Shown in pieces: positions 7,268 to 16,475 of a stretch of DNA of 64,000 bases. Below the pieces are notes generated by a model, which worked only from the letters and a program-made list of their open reading frames with translations, had not been told where the DNA came from and made no database searches. Source of the stretch: Streptomyces sp. NBC_00568 (GTDB lineage Bacteria > Actinomycetota > Actinomycetes > Streptomycetales > Streptomycetaceae); assembly GCF_026341855.1 (NCBI RefSeq), contig NZ_JAPENW010000001.1, positions 4,331,001 through 4,395,000 of the forward strand, given 5' to 3'. Within the stretch, counting starts at the first letter, position 1. Each line of letters starts with the position of its first letter. Both the position numbers and the translations under genes were made by a program.

Positions 7268-9043
7268 ATGGCCCCACAGCAGCCGCGGCCCCGGAACAGA
7301 AGGCTGGCGTTCGTCGCGGCCGGCATCGTCACGTCGGTCGCCCTTGCGTCGGGTCCGGGATACGCCGTGGGCGCCGGGGTGGCGCGGGTCGGCGACCCGC
7401 CGGCTCCGACACCCACGGTGGTGACACCGCCCGCGACTTCCTCGACCGAGGCCGGGAGCGGGACCGCGACCCCGCCGCCCACACCCGCTCCCACCCGGCC
7501 GGTCACGGCTTCCGCCGGGGCGGCGCGGCCCGTCGCGACCGGCGTGAAGCCCGCGCCGGCCGTCAAGCAGGCCCCGGTCGAGCCGCCCGCCTTCGGCGCC
7601 TACCTCGACTACGGGACCAGGGGTATCGCCCGGATGGAACAGTTCAGCCAGTGGCTGGGCGGCACCGAGCTGCGGGTCGGGCACACGTATCTGCCGGGCG
7701 ACCTCTGGAGCAACATCGAGGGCGCGCACGGATTCCTGGACGCCTGGGCGGACTGGCGCCGTGCGAAGGCCGACCGGATGCTCGTCCTCAACGTCCCGAT
7801 GATGGAGCGCAACGAGGAAGGGCTCTCCGACGGCCACGTCGGCCTCCTGCTGCGTGAGGCCGCGGCCGGAGAGTTCGACCACCATTTCCGCGCGCTCGCC
7901 GAGCGGCTCGTCGAGCTGAACGTGCCCGACACCGTCATCGTGCTCGGCTGGGAAATGAACGGCATCACATACACCCATCGCTGCGGTCCCGACCCGGAGG
8001 CCTGGAAGAAGTACTGGAACAGAATCGTCGCCGCCATGCGGTCGGTGCCGGGACAGAAATTCCGGTTCGACTTCGCCCCGAGCCGCGGCCGGGACGCCAT
8101 TCCCTGGACCGAGTGCTATCCGGGGGACGACACGGTCGACATCATCGGCATGGATTCGTACGACCAGCCGTCGGGGCTCTCGTTCGACGAGCAGGTGAAG
8201 GAGCCGTACGGGCTTCAGGAGCAGGTCGACTTCGCGAAATCCCACGGGAAGGCCATTTCCTATCCCGAATGGGGACTCTTCCACAACGGCGACAACGCGG
8301 AGTACGTGAAGCGCATGCTCGCGTGGATCGACGAGCACAAGCCGCTGTACCACACGCTCACGGACTACTGCCCGCACGGCGTGTGGCAGTGCGAGGACAA
8401 CCCGCAGGCCTCCCAGGTCTACCGTGCCGCGCTGTCCCACCTCACCGACCCGGCAACGGACCCGGTCACGGACCCGGTCACGGACCCGGTCACGGACCCG
8501 GCAACGGATCCGGTCACCGATCCGGCAACGGATCCGGTTACCGATCCGGCAACGGACCCGGCAACGGACCCGACACCGACACCTGAACCGGCCTCGACGC
8601 CGACGCCCGAGCCGACCCCGACGCCGACTCCCAAGCCGACCCCGACGCCCGAGCCGACTTCGACGCCGACCCCGACCACTGAGCCGGCTTCGACCCCGAC
8701 ACCTGAGCCGACGCCGACCAAGACGCCGACGCCCGAGCAGCCTTCGGTACCGACTCCGACTCCGACGCCGACGCCGACGCCCGAGCCGGCTTCAACCCCG
8801 ACCCCGACCCCGACCCCGACTCCGGCCAAGACGCCCACGCCCGAGCCGGCCTCGACGTCGACACCTGAGCCGGCTTCGACCCCGACGCCGACCCCGACAC
8901 CCGAGCCGACCCCGAATCCGACCTGTTCCTCGCTGGATCTCGGCGACTGGGTGGAGTACTGGATCGGCGGGAAGGTGTGCGTGGACCTCGACTGGTGGTC
9001 GCGCGACTGGTGGTCGGGCGACTGGTGGTCGGGCGACTGGTGA
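7268..9043 (+). CDS. Secreted GH26-like glycoside hydrolase with repeat tail
   Basis: A 591-aa protein starting at the ATG at 7268 behind GAGAGGAG. Order: signal peptide (LAFVAAGIVTSVALAS); a Pro/Thr-rich spacer; a (beta/alpha)8-type hydrolase domain from about residue 110 to 390; about ten TDP(A/V) units; a long TPTPEPAS linker; and a C-terminal piece with two cysteines ending in repeats of DWWSG. In the hydrolase, GWEMNG and YPEWG fit the acid/base and nucleophile glutamates of GH26 mannanase-like enzymes. It is convergent with the polysaccharide operon and may trim or release that polymer. The Trp-rich end may bind polysaccharide or the wall; I know no family for it. Confidence 0.8.
   Translation: MAPQQPRPRNRRLAFVAAGIVTSVALASGPGYAVGAGVARVGDPPAPTPTVVTPPATSSTEAGSGTATPPPTPAPTRPVTASAGAARPVATGVKPAPAVKQAPVEPPAFGAYLDYGTRGIARMEQFSQWLGGTELRVGHTYLPGDLWSNIEGAHGFLDAWADWRRAKADRMLVLNVPMMERNEEGLSDGHVGLLLREAAAGEFDHHFRALAERLVELNVPDTVIVLGWEMNGITYTHRCGPDPEAWKKYWNRIVAAMRSVPGQKFRFDFAPSRGRDAIPWTECYPGDDTVDIIGMDSYDQPSGLSFDEQVKEPYGLQEQVDFAKSHGKAISYPEWGLFHNGDNAEYVKRMLAWIDEHKPLYHTLTDYCPHGVWQCEDNPQASQVYRAALSHLTDPATDPVTDPVTDPVTDPATDPVTDPATDPVTDPATDPATDPTPTPEPASTPTPEPTPTPTPKPTPTPEPTSTPTPTTEPASTPTPEPTPTKTPTPEQPSVPTPTPTPTPTPEPASTPTPTPTPTPAKTPTPEPASTSTPEPASTPTPTPTPEPTPNPTCSSLDLGDWVEYWIGGKVCVDLDWWSRDWWSGDWWSGDW
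8444..8571 (+). repeat. 12-bp coding tandem repeat (TDPV/TDPA)
   Basis: About ten copies of a 12-bp unit of the form acggacccggtc encode TDPV or TDPA in the linker of the GH26-like protein. The longer TPTPEP repeats follow to about 8920. Unit number is likely to vary between strains. Confidence 0.85.
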
Positions 9044-9052
9044 CACCCTGGT

Positions 9053-9080
9053 GGCGGCGGGTCGTTCAGGGCCCGCCGCC
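9053..9080. terminator. Convergent terminator
   Basis: A 9-bp inverted repeat (9053-9061 with 9072-9080) lies between the hydrolase stop and the end of the GNAT gene, and it overlaps the last GNAT codons. Confidence 0.7.
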
Positions 9081-10193
9081 ATCGCGCTCCCTCCAGCTCC
9101 GCAGCAGCTCCTTGCCCCGCCGGCGCACGATGACGTCGCAGACGACCGCCGACATCAGCGGCGCCGAACGCCGACGGGCGAGGAGCAGCCTTTGGTTGAC
9201 GACGGGATCCGGGCGCCAGTGGTGCTTGTAGGGCTCGTCGCCGCGCAGCAGGCTCAGCGCCCCGCGGGCGCCCGTCTCGGTGTGCCGGGAGCAGGCGTCG
9301 AGCAGCATCACCGCCACGTCCGCCTTGCGCTCGCGCAGTTGCGGATGGGCACCGTACAGATAGCCGCCCGCCAGGCGCCGTGACAGCAGGGTGAGATCCA
9401 CGGCCAGCACGGCGCCGTCGAGCCGGAACTCGGTGACCACCGCGTCCCCGGAGCGCACCATCGGGCCCACCGAGCGGACCAGATGCTCCGAGAACCGCTC
9501 GTGGAGGTGTTCGGACGTCACTTTCCGGCCCTCCCACTGCAACCGGTGCAGTTCGAGCAGCCGGTGCAGCGCCGCGTCCACCTCGTCGTGGGACACCACC
9601 CGCTGTTCGACCCCGAGCGCGGCGAGTTTGCGCAGCTTGGCCCGTACGCGCTGGGCCTTGGCCGAGGGGAGGCGGTCGACCAGCTCACCCATCGAGGTGG
9701 CCGGCAGCTCCAGGCACAGCGAGTCCAGGACCCGGCGGCGCGGGCCGCGCCAGCGCTCGTAGATCCGCTCCATCGCGCCGCCGGGGCGGACCTCGCGGAA
9801 GTCGATCAGCGCGGTGCGGGCGGCGGCCGACAGGCCCTCCGCGAGCATCGCCGCCGCCCGGTCGGCGTGTTCGTCGTCGAGGAGCACGTCCGCGTAGTCG
9901 GAGATCGCCCCGCCGAGCGGCACGAGCGCGGGCAGGAGACGGCGGACCCGCATCAGGGGTGCGACCGCGAGCAGTTCATCCCCCTCGCGCACGACCACCA
10001 GACGCAGCCGCCCCGGCGTCCCGTACGACAGCCACCAGGAGTGCAGCCACGCGTGGCTCTGGAACGAGGTGGCGGCGGCACACCGGCGGTACAGGCGGCC
10101 CCAGGCCGGCCCCAGCTCAGCGAACTCCCGTTCGTCGGTGACGAGTTCGGTCCGGGCCGCCCTCCGTACGCCGGCGTGGAGCGTCCCGCTCAC
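9066..10193 (-). CDS. GNAT/FemAB-like acyltransferase (BioF2 type)
   Basis: A 375-aa protein with the typical opening LVTDEREFAELGPAWGRLYR, then FQSHAWLHSWW and a C-terminal GNAT half with LLRGDEPYKHHWRPD. This family (often annotated as cellulose biosynthesis CelD-like) is regularly found in exopolysaccharide clusters and probably acylates the sugar chain or carrier-linked precursor. I start it at the GTG at 10193, which overlaps the stop of the Wzz-like gene as GTGA. It is the last gene of the minus-strand polysaccharide operon. The donor and acceptor are unknown. Confidence 0.82.
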   Translation of the reverse strand: MSGTLHAGVRRAARTELVTDEREFAELGPAWGRLYRRCAAATSFQSHAWLHSWWLSYGTPGRLRLVVVREGDELLAVAPLMRVRRLLPALVPLGGAISDYADVLLDDEHADRAAAMLAEGLSAAARTALIDFREVRPGGAMERIYERWRGPRRRVLDSLCLELPATSMGELVDRLPSAKAQRVRAKLRKLAALGVEQRVVSHDEVDAALHRLLELHRLQWEGRKVTSEHLHERFSEHLVRSVGPMVRSGDAVVTEFRLDGAVLAVDLTLLSRRLAGGYLYGAHPQLRERKADVAVMLLDACSRHTETGARGALSLLRGDEPYKHHWRPDPVVNQRLLLARRRSAPLMSAVVCDVIVRRRGKELLRSWRERDGGGP

Positions 10194-10846
10194 AGCTGTC
10201 CGTGCACATCGGCCGCGGTGGCCGGGCCCGGCACGGAGGCCGGGCGCGCGGTGTCGGTCGACCGCCGGGGGCGGACGAGCAGCACCAGCCCGCCGAGCAG
10301 GCCGCCCGCGCTCGCCCCGACCAGACCCGTGACCGTCGCGGGCGCGGAGGACGCCGAGGTCGGCTTCACCGCGCGGGAGAACGACATGAGTTCGACGTGG
10401 GTGCTGTTCCGGCTGTCGTTGGCGTGCCGGGTCAGCGAGCGGGTGACGGCGTTGGCCATGTCGGCGGCGCGGTCGGGGCGCGAGGAGGTGGCCGAGACGG
10501 CGACCATCGGAGCGTCCGGGGAGGTCGCCGTCCGCACGCTCGTCTGCAGCGTCTTCACCGGCACACCGGCCCACACCTGCGCGTCCCCGAGCACCGCGAG
10601 CTGCGTGGCGACCCGGCCGTACGCCTGGGCGAAGCCGAGCGCGGCCGACGGGTCGCCCTTGTCGGTCGGTACGGCGATGACGTAGCTCGTGGCCGTGTAG
10701 GTCGGGGTCTTCACCACGCCGTACGCGCCGCCGAGCAGGCCGCCGAGCACGACCCCGGCGGCGAGCACCGACCACGGCGGCACGGTCTTCACCCGGGCGA
10801 GGGCCGGTCCCGAGGCGCGGTGGCCCCTGGTGAGGTTTTCGGACAT
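10190..10846 (-). CDS. Wzz-like polysaccharide chain-length/copolymerase protein
   Basis: A 218-aa membrane protein with one transmembrane segment at about residues 26-46 (VLAAGVVLGGLLGGAYGVV), an extracytoplasmic domain, and a second at about 168-188 (VTGLVGASAGGLLGGLVLLV). This is the hairpin topology of Wzz/polysaccharide co-polymerases. The N-terminal part of the loop (PTYTATSYVIAV) is characteristic. There is no attached tyrosine kinase domain. It is expected to set chain length or assist polymer export together with the flippase and ligase upstream. Confidence 0.8.
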   Translation of the reverse strand: MSENLTRGHRASGPALARVKTVPPWSVLAAGVVLGGLLGGAYGVVKTPTYTATSYVIAVPTDKGDPSAALGFAQAYGRVATQLAVLGDAQVWAGVPVKTLQTSVRTATSPDAPMVAVSATSSRPDRAADMANAVTRSLTRHANDSRNSTHVELMSFSRAVKPTSASSAPATVTGLVGASAGGLLGGLVLLVRPRRSTDTARPASVPGPATAADVHGQL

Positions 10847-10862
10847 GAGGAACTCACTCCAG

Positions 10863-11975
10863 TCAGGTGCGCGAGACAGCGGCCGCGTACACGTCCATGA
10901 GCTGTGCGGCGCTGCGGGTGATGCAGTAGTGGTGGGCGGCCTCCGCGGCCGAGCGGGGGGCCGGAGCCTGCGCTCGGACGCCGGTCAGGGCGCGTGCGAA
11001 CGAGTCGGCGCCGCCCTGGATCCGGACGGCACCGCGGGCCGCCTCGGGCGGCAGGTCCTCGACGGCCGGGCAGGAGACGTACAGCACCGGAAGCCCGGCC
11101 GCCATCGCCTCCACGACGGCCAGCCCGAACGCCTCTTCGGGGCTGGGCGAGGCGAGGACGTCCATGGCTCCTATCAGCGACGGCAGATCGGCGCCGGGAG
11201 CGCCGCCGGTGGGGCGCTCGCCGGTGAACAGCACCCGGTCCGCGACACCGGCGTCGTGCGCCGCGCGCCGCAGCACGCTCTCCTCGATACCGCCGCCGAC
11301 CAGCAACAGCCAGCAGTCGAGAGGCAGTTCGGCCAGCGCGCGGATCAGGACGTCGAACCGCTTGCCCGCCGCGAGCCGCCCGACGCCGCCGATCACGTAC
11401 GCGCCCTCCGGCAGCCCGAGCCTGCGGCGGGTGCGTTCGCGCAGCACCGGGTCGAACCGGAAGCGGGCGAGGTCGACGCCGTTCGGCACGATCTCGATGC
11501 GCGGTCCGGGCACACCCCAGCGGCGCAGCCGTTCGGCGACCGTGGGCGAGACGGCGACGGTGGAGCGGCCGAGCCGCTCGCTGGCCAGATACAGGGCGCG
11601 CACGCCCGAGCTGAGCCGGCGGCCCTCCATCTGCGAGTCGCCGAGCGAGTGTTCGGTGGCCACGACGGCCTTCACCCCGGCCAGCCGGGCGGCGAGCCTG
11701 CCGTACACGCAGGCCCGGTAGAGGTGGGTGTGCACGAGGTCGTAGCGGCCCGCGCGGATCACCTTCACCAGGCGGGGGAGCGCGGCGAGGTCGCGGTTGC
11801 CGGTCATGCCGAGATGGATGACGCGCACACCGTCGTCGGTGAGCCCGTCGGCGACCGAGCCCGGGTTGGTGAGCGTCACGACGTCGCATTCCACGGGCAG
11901 GTGCCTGAGCAGCAGTCGCAGTTGCTGTTCGGCGCCGCCGACGCCGAGACCGGTGATGATGTGCAGCGCCTTCAT
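10863..11975 (-). CDS. Glycosyltransferase family 4 protein
   Basis: A 370-aa GT-B glycosyltransferase. It shows the N-terminal GLGVGGAEQQLR loop, the VHTHLYRA and PNGVDLARF segments, GVGRLAAGKRFDVLI, and the donor-site EX7E-type region SPEEAFGLAVVEAMAAG. It should add one sugar to a lipid-linked intermediate on the cytoplasmic face. Its ATG overlaps its neighbour by one base: the upstream deacetylase stop and this start share the A of TGATG. The sugar donor cannot be inferred. Confidence 0.88.
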   Translation of the reverse strand: MKALHIITGLGVGGAEQQLRLLLRHLPVECDVVTLTNPGSVADGLTDDGVRVIHLGMTGNRDLAALPRLVKVIRAGRYDLVHTHLYRACVYGRLAARLAGVKAVVATEHSLGDSQMEGRRLSSGVRALYLASERLGRSTVAVSPTVAERLRRWGVPGPRIEIVPNGVDLARFRFDPVLRERTRRRLGLPEGAYVIGGVGRLAAGKRFDVLIRALAELPLDCWLLLVGGGIEESVLRRAAHDAGVADRVLFTGERPTGGAPGADLPSLIGAMDVLASPSPEEAFGLAVVEAMAAGLPVLYVSCPAVEDLPPEAARGAVRIQGGADSFARALTGVRAQAPAPRSAAEAAHHYCITRSAAQLMDVYAAAVSRT

Positions 11976-12736
11976 CAGACCCCCTCGACCGGGCGCCGGC
12001 GCAGGCGGTGCAGCTTGTGCTTCAGAAATAGGCGTACGGGGGTGTCGTTCTCGCCGATGTGGACGCGGGGGAGGGCGTACGGGCCGGTCAGCGGGCCGGG
12101 GTCGATCGCGCAGCCGTAGCTGTATCCGGCGTCGCGGACGGCGTCGACGACCCGGCGGTCGATGGTTCCGTACGGGTAGCAGAAGCCGTCGACGTCGGCG
12201 CCGATCAGCTCCGAGAGCACCGCTCTGCTCTCCGCGACCTCGGTGTGCAGCACGGTGTCGTCGGCCTTGGTCAGATCGACATGGGTGAGTCCGTGCGAGC
12301 CGACCTCGATGCCCTCGGAGGCGGCGGCGAGCCGGATGCCCTGCTTGCTCAGCAGCGGCTTGCGGGGGCCCAGCGGATCCCAGGCGTTGTCGCCGCCGAG
12401 CCGTCCGGGCAGGACGAACAGGGTGGCGCCGAAGCCGTGGCGGTGCAGGAGGGGCAGGGCGGTCTCGACGAAGTCGGCGTACCCGTCGTCGAAGGTCAGG
12501 CCCACCAGATCCTGCCCCTGCCCGCGGGCGCGGGCCGCGAGCAGCTCCGTCATACGGACCCCGCGCAGGCCCCGCCGTCGGAGCCAGCCCAGCTGCCGGT
12601 CGAGGCGGTCCGGCGAGACCGTGATGCGGTACGGGTCGTCGGAACAGTCCCCGACGGAGTGGTACATCGCCACCCAGGGAGGCGCGTCGAGGGAGCTCGT
12701 GCCGGTACGTCTGCTGCTGTCAGCGGAAACGGGCAT
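11975..12736 (-). CDS. Polysaccharide deacetylase (NodB/CE4)
   Basis: A 253-aa protein with the CE4 metal site: TFDDGY at residues 81-86, SHGLTH with histidines 148 and 152, and a later CYPYG motif. These enzymes remove N- or O-acetyl groups from sugar polymers. There is no signal peptide, so it may act on a lipid-linked precursor in the cytoplasm or be exported in another way. It overlaps the flippase gene by 17 bp and the downstream glycosyltransferase by 1 bp. Confidence 0.88.
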   Translation of the reverse strand: MPVSADSSRRTGTSSLDAPPWVAMYHSVGDCSDDPYRITVSPDRLDRQLGWLRRRGLRGVRMTELLAARARGQGQDLVGLTFDDGYADFVETALPLLHRHGFGATLFVLPGRLGGDNAWDPLGPRKPLLSKQGIRLAAASEGIEVGSHGLTHVDLTKADDTVLHTEVAESRAVLSELIGADVDGFCYPYGTIDRRVVDAVRDAGYSYGCAIDPGPLTGPYALPRVHIGENDTPVRLFLKHKLHRLRRRPVEGV

Positions 12737-15062
12737 GCGAAACCCTTCGTGTGACGGAACGGAGTGCGGATGCGAACCCTTCGACCCGGAAGACCCAGGC
12801 CAGCAGGGCGAAGACGACGGTCACGACCGTGCCGCCGACGACGAGTCCGAGCAGCGGGGAGTCCACGCGGCTCGCGCACAGACCCCCGGCCGGCGCGGCG
12901 ACCAGCGCGGCCCGCAGGGGTTTGCCGATCTCGGCCACCACCCGGCGGGTGCGGATCGGCACACTGCGCGGCCCCATGCCGTACAGCAGGAGCAGTGCGC
13001 TGATGGTGATGCCGGTCGCGTTGGCGACGGCGATGCCGCACACCCCCCAGGGACCGACGGCCAGGACGCCGATCCAGGAGGTCGCGATGATCCCGGCGGT
13101 CATCGCGAACAGCGGGTACCAGGTGGGCCGGCTCGAGGAGAAGTAGGAGCGCACGAGCGCGCCGACCAGGGTGTGGCCCAGCAGTCCGAGGGCGTACACG
13201 CGCATGACCGTCGCCGTGGCCGCCGTGTCCTCGGCGGTGAACGCGCCCCGCTGGAACAGGAGCTGGATGATCTGCGGGGCACACGCGACGACCGCGGCCG
13301 TGCCCAGGAGCACCGTGCAGGAGACGAGCGCCAGATCGCGCTCCACCCGGTCGCGGGCCCGCTCGGTGTGGCCCTCGGCGATGGCCTGCGCGACCACCGG
13401 GAAGGTGACCGTGCACAGCATCAGCGAGAGCACCATCGGCATCTGGGCCACTTTCTGGGCGTAGTTCAGATGCGAGATGGCTCCGGCGGGGAGCGAGGAG
13501 GCCAGGAAGCGTTCGACGAGGACCTGGGACTGCCGGCACAGCGCGAAGAGCAGGACCGTGCTGACGAGGGTCAGATCCATCGGGCGGGCCGGCTCGCCGT
13601 CCAGGCCGTCGCTCGTCGACCGCCCGCGCCGGAGCTGCCGCCACAGCGAGGGCCCCTGGGCCACCACCATGAGCGCGCCGCCCACCGCGACACCGAGGGC
13701 CGCCGAGCGCACGCCCCAGCGGCCGCCGAGGACGAACATCGCCGTGATGATGCCGGCGTTGTACGCCACGTAGATCGCCGCCGGCGCCACGAAGCGCCGG
13801 TGCGCCCGCAGGGCGGCGCTGCAGTATCCGGCGAGTCCGAAGGAGAACACACAGGTCGCGGTCAGCCGTGTGCAGTCCACCGCGAGGCGGGGATCGGGCA
13901 GGCCGGGCGCGAGCGCCTCGACCAGGTACGGCGCCCCCGCGATCAGCAGCACGCCGACGCCCGCGAAAGCGAGCGTCAGCCGGGGCAGGGTGGCGGCGAC
14001 CACCGCGCGGACGGGATCACCGGCGGCTCCCCGCGCGCGCCGCGTCACGGCCACGCTGAACGCCGGGATCAGCACGAAGGCCAGCCCGTCCTCGATCAGC
14101 AGCGTCGCCGCGAACTCCGGCACCGTCCAGGCGACGAGGAACGCGTCCGTGTCCGACCCGGCCCCGAACAGATGCGCCAGCGCCTGATCCCGGCCGAGCC
14201 CCAGCAGGGCTCCGGCGATGGAGAGCGCGACGGTGACGAGAGCGGCCTTGGCGAGAAACCGATTGGAGGCCGCCTCGGGCCGGCCCGCTCCCTTCCGGGG
14301 GGTGTGGTGCCCGCCCCGGGGACCGGGAGGGTCGGCGGAGCCGGGGGGAGCGGTGCGGGCGGAGGGCAGCGGGAGGGAAGAGAGGGAGGGACCGGCACCG
14401 ACCCCGGTCCCGGTGCCGACCCCGGTCCCGCTTCCGACCGCGGTCCCCCTGTGAACCCCGGTGCCGGGATGGACACCGGCGTCAGCCGTGACCCCGAAGC
14501 CGGCTGCGGCCCCGTCGGCTGCGCCCTCCCAGCCGGCCCCCAAGCCGGCCGAGGTCCCGAAGCCGGTTGCGGTCGTGCTGTCCGGTCCGGTTCCGGTGGC
14601 GGTCGCGATGGCGAGGTTCGCCGCAGAGTCGATGCCGGGTGCGGAACCGGTGTCCGCCGCGGTGCCGATGGCCGCTGCGGTGCCGCCGTCCGGTCCGGGG
14701 CCGAGAGCGGTGGCGATGTCCGGCGTGGGGGCGATGCCGGGTGCGGAACCCGTGCCGGTCGCTGTGTCGATGGCCGTCGGGGGGCCGATCGCTGCCGCCG
14801 TGCCGGTGCCCGCTGTGGTCGCGGAGGGGAAGGCGGGTTCGTTTCCGGGGCCTGGCCCGCTGCCCGTGACCGGCCGTGCGGTCCCGCCCGTGTGCGTGTC
14901 CGCGACGGGCCGAGTGGTCGGGTCTGTGTTCGTGTTCGTATCCGTGACGGGCCGGGTGTTCCGGTCCGCGTCCGTGTCCCGTTCAGGGCCCGTGCCGGTG
15001 TCTGCGCCTGTCCCCGTGCCCGTGTCCGGGCCTTCCCCCGCCCTGGGAGGCGTCACCGTCAT
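12720..15062 (-). CDS. MurJ/Wzx-type lipid flippase with long disordered N-terminal extension
   Basis: A 780-aa protein. The C-terminal ~500 residues are a MurJ/MviN-type flippase with about 12-14 transmembrane segments, beginning near NRFLAKAALVTVALSIAG and including LGLGRDQALAHLFG and QRGAFTAEDT. It should flip the undecaprenyl-linked repeat unit. The first ~270 residues are low-complexity (TGTG, TDTNTN, PGTGVHRGT units). The ATG at 15062 overlaps the stop of the upstream gene as ATGA, which supports this start and makes the extension real, although an internal start cannot be excluded. Such an extension is not usual for the family. Confidence 0.85.
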   Translation of the reverse strand: MTVTPPRAGEGPDTGTGTGADTGTGPERDTDADRNTRPVTDTNTNTDPTTRPVADTHTGGTARPVTGSGPGPGNEPAFPSATTAGTGTAAAIGPPTAIDTATGTGSAPGIAPTPDIATALGPGPDGGTAAAIGTAADTGSAPGIDSAANLAIATATGTGPDSTTATGFGTSAGLGAGWEGAADGAAAGFGVTADAGVHPGTGVHRGTAVGSGTGVGTGTGVGAGPSLSSLPLPSARTAPPGSADPPGPRGGHHTPRKGAGRPEAASNRFLAKAALVTVALSIAGALLGLGRDQALAHLFGAGSDTDAFLVAWTVPEFAATLLIEDGLAFVLIPAFSVAVTRRARGAAGDPVRAVVAATLPRLTLAFAGVGVLLIAGAPYLVEALAPGLPDPRLAVDCTRLTATCVFSFGLAGYCSAALRAHRRFVAPAAIYVAYNAGIITAMFVLGGRWGVRSAALGVAVGGALMVVAQGPSLWRQLRRGRSTSDGLDGEPARPMDLTLVSTVLLFALCRQSQVLVERFLASSLPAGAISHLNYAQKVAQMPMVLSLMLCTVTFPVVAQAIAEGHTERARDRVERDLALVSCTVLLGTAAVVACAPQIIQLLFQRGAFTAEDTAATATVMRVYALGLLGHTLVGALVRSYFSSSRPTWYPLFAMTAGIIATSWIGVLAVGPWGVCGIAVANATGITISALLLLYGMGPRSVPIRTRRVVAEIGKPLRAALVAAPAGGLCASRVDSPLLGLVVGGTVVTVVFALLAWVFRVEGFASALRSVTRRVSHARFR

Positions 15063-16471
15063 CGCGCCGCGGCCTCTTCCGGTACGGAGGAGGCCGGCGC
15101 CCTCGCGTCCACGTCGGCCGACGGCGACGGATCCATCAGCGCCCACCAGCCGACGAGGCCGAAGAGCACCGCCGTCAGGACCGTCGAGGGGCCGCCGATG
15201 TCCGCGTACACGAAGTCGACCAGCTGCCAGACGAGCAGCCCGCACGCGACGAGCGCGCAGTCCGTGCCGGGCGGGGTCCGGCCCGAGGGGAGCCGGGGAC
15301 CCGCGTTGTCCGGTGGTGTGCGGCGCACGCGGACGAGCCCGCGCAGCGTGCGGACCAGGAGCGCGAGCCAGCTGCCCGCGAGGGCGAGCAGCCCGATCAG
15401 GCCCTGTTCGCCGAGGACGAGGAGGTACATGTTGTGGGGCGAGAGCAGCGGCTGCTTGTGGTAGGCGGCGCCCGCGCCCGCGATGTCGCTGCCCGAGGAG
15501 AGGGCGAGCGAGGCGTGACCGTCCCGGTTGTCGGGGAAGCCCTTCAACCCGACGCCCGTCAGCGGGTGTTCGCGCCACATGTCGATGGCCGCCGCCCACA
15601 TCGTGTACCGGTCGACGACCGACTGGTCCGGGGCGTCGGCGACCTGCGTGATGCTGGTGATGCGCTCCTGGAGCATCGCGGTGCCGACGCCCAGCCCGCC
15701 CACGAGGATCACCCCGGCCGCGGCCAGCGCCGCGCCCACCTTCACCGCGCGCCGCAGTCCCGCCAGCACCAGTTGCGCGCCGCAGGCCACGGCGGTGGCG
15801 ATCCACGCGCCCCGGCTGAACGACAGCGCGAGCGGCGGCAGCAGTGCCAGCGCGCACAGCACGGCGACCGCGCGCTGCCGCGCGGCACCCGTCCCCAGCG
15901 CCAGCGCCACCGCGCACACCAGCCCGAACGCGACCACCGACGCCATTCCCATCACGTCGGTCGGCCCGAAGGTGCCGACCGCCCGGACGTCCTCGCCCTG
16001 GTACGAGGCGCCGGTCCCGGTGACGTACTGGTGCACCCCGATCGCCCCCTGCCACAGCGCCAGGGCGACGAACGACCAGGTCAGCAGCCGGAAGTCACGC
16101 CGGTCGCGTACGAGCAGCAGGACCGCGGCCGGCACCAGCACGAAGATCTGCAGGTAGCGGGCCAGGCCGGTGATCCCGGCCGCGGGGTCCGCCGCCCCGG
16201 CCGCCGCCACCGCGATGCCGATCACGGGGAGCCCGATGACCAGCGCGGCGGTCGCGGACAGCGGGCGCCGGCGGGCCCGTACGAGATGGATCGCGCAGCA
16301 GACCACCACGAGACCGGACATGGCGTCCGCGAGGTTCGCGCCGCCCTCGTCGGTCGGAGCGATCGGCAGCCCGAGCAGCGCGATCACCGCGACGACGGGC
16401 AGCACGGGCAGCGCGCGCCGCAGAGCGGCGGTCAGGGTGTCCAGGGGAGTGACGGGCAGGGCGTGGCTCAT
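15059..16471 (-). CDS. O-antigen ligase/polymerase (Wzy_C-like)
   Basis: A 470-aa polytopic membrane protein with about ten hydrophobic segments. A large extracytoplasmic loop holds the family signature: GVGLKGFPDNR followed by KQPLLSPHNMYLLVLGEQG, whose PHN histidine matches the conserved ligase motif. It polymerises or ligates flipped repeat units on the outer face. The gap to the upstream sugar-transferase gene is 4 bp and the stop overlaps the flippase start (ATGA). It may act as polymerase, ligase or both. Confidence 0.87.
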   Translation of the reverse strand: MSHALPVTPLDTLTAALRRALPVLPVVAVIALLGLPIAPTDEGGANLADAMSGLVVVCCAIHLVRARRRPLSATAALVIGLPVIGIAVAAAGAADPAAGITGLARYLQIFVLVPAAVLLLVRDRRDFRLLTWSFVALALWQGAIGVHQYVTGTGASYQGEDVRAVGTFGPTDVMGMASVVAFGLVCAVALALGTGAARQRAVAVLCALALLPPLALSFSRGAWIATAVACGAQLVLAGLRRAVKVGAALAAAGVILVGGLGVGTAMLQERITSITQVADAPDQSVVDRYTMWAAAIDMWREHPLTGVGLKGFPDNRDGHASLALSSGSDIAGAGAAYHKQPLLSPHNMYLLVLGEQGLIGLLALAGSWLALLVRTLRGLVRVRRTPPDNAGPRLPSGRTPPGTDCALVACGLLVWQLVDFVYADIGGPSTVLTAVLFGLVGWWALMDPSPSADVDARAPASSVPEEAAAR

Positions 16472-16475
16472 CGGC

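Noticed and set aside
8444..8925. CRISPR array (regular short repeats)
   Set aside because: The repeats are 12-bp coding units without spacers, in frame in a secreted protein.
12243..15464. 1073-codon plus-strand frame antisense to the deacetylase, flippase and ligase genes
   Set aside because: Low-complexity translation with no motif; the opposite strand encodes clear membrane enzymes linked by start-stop overlaps.
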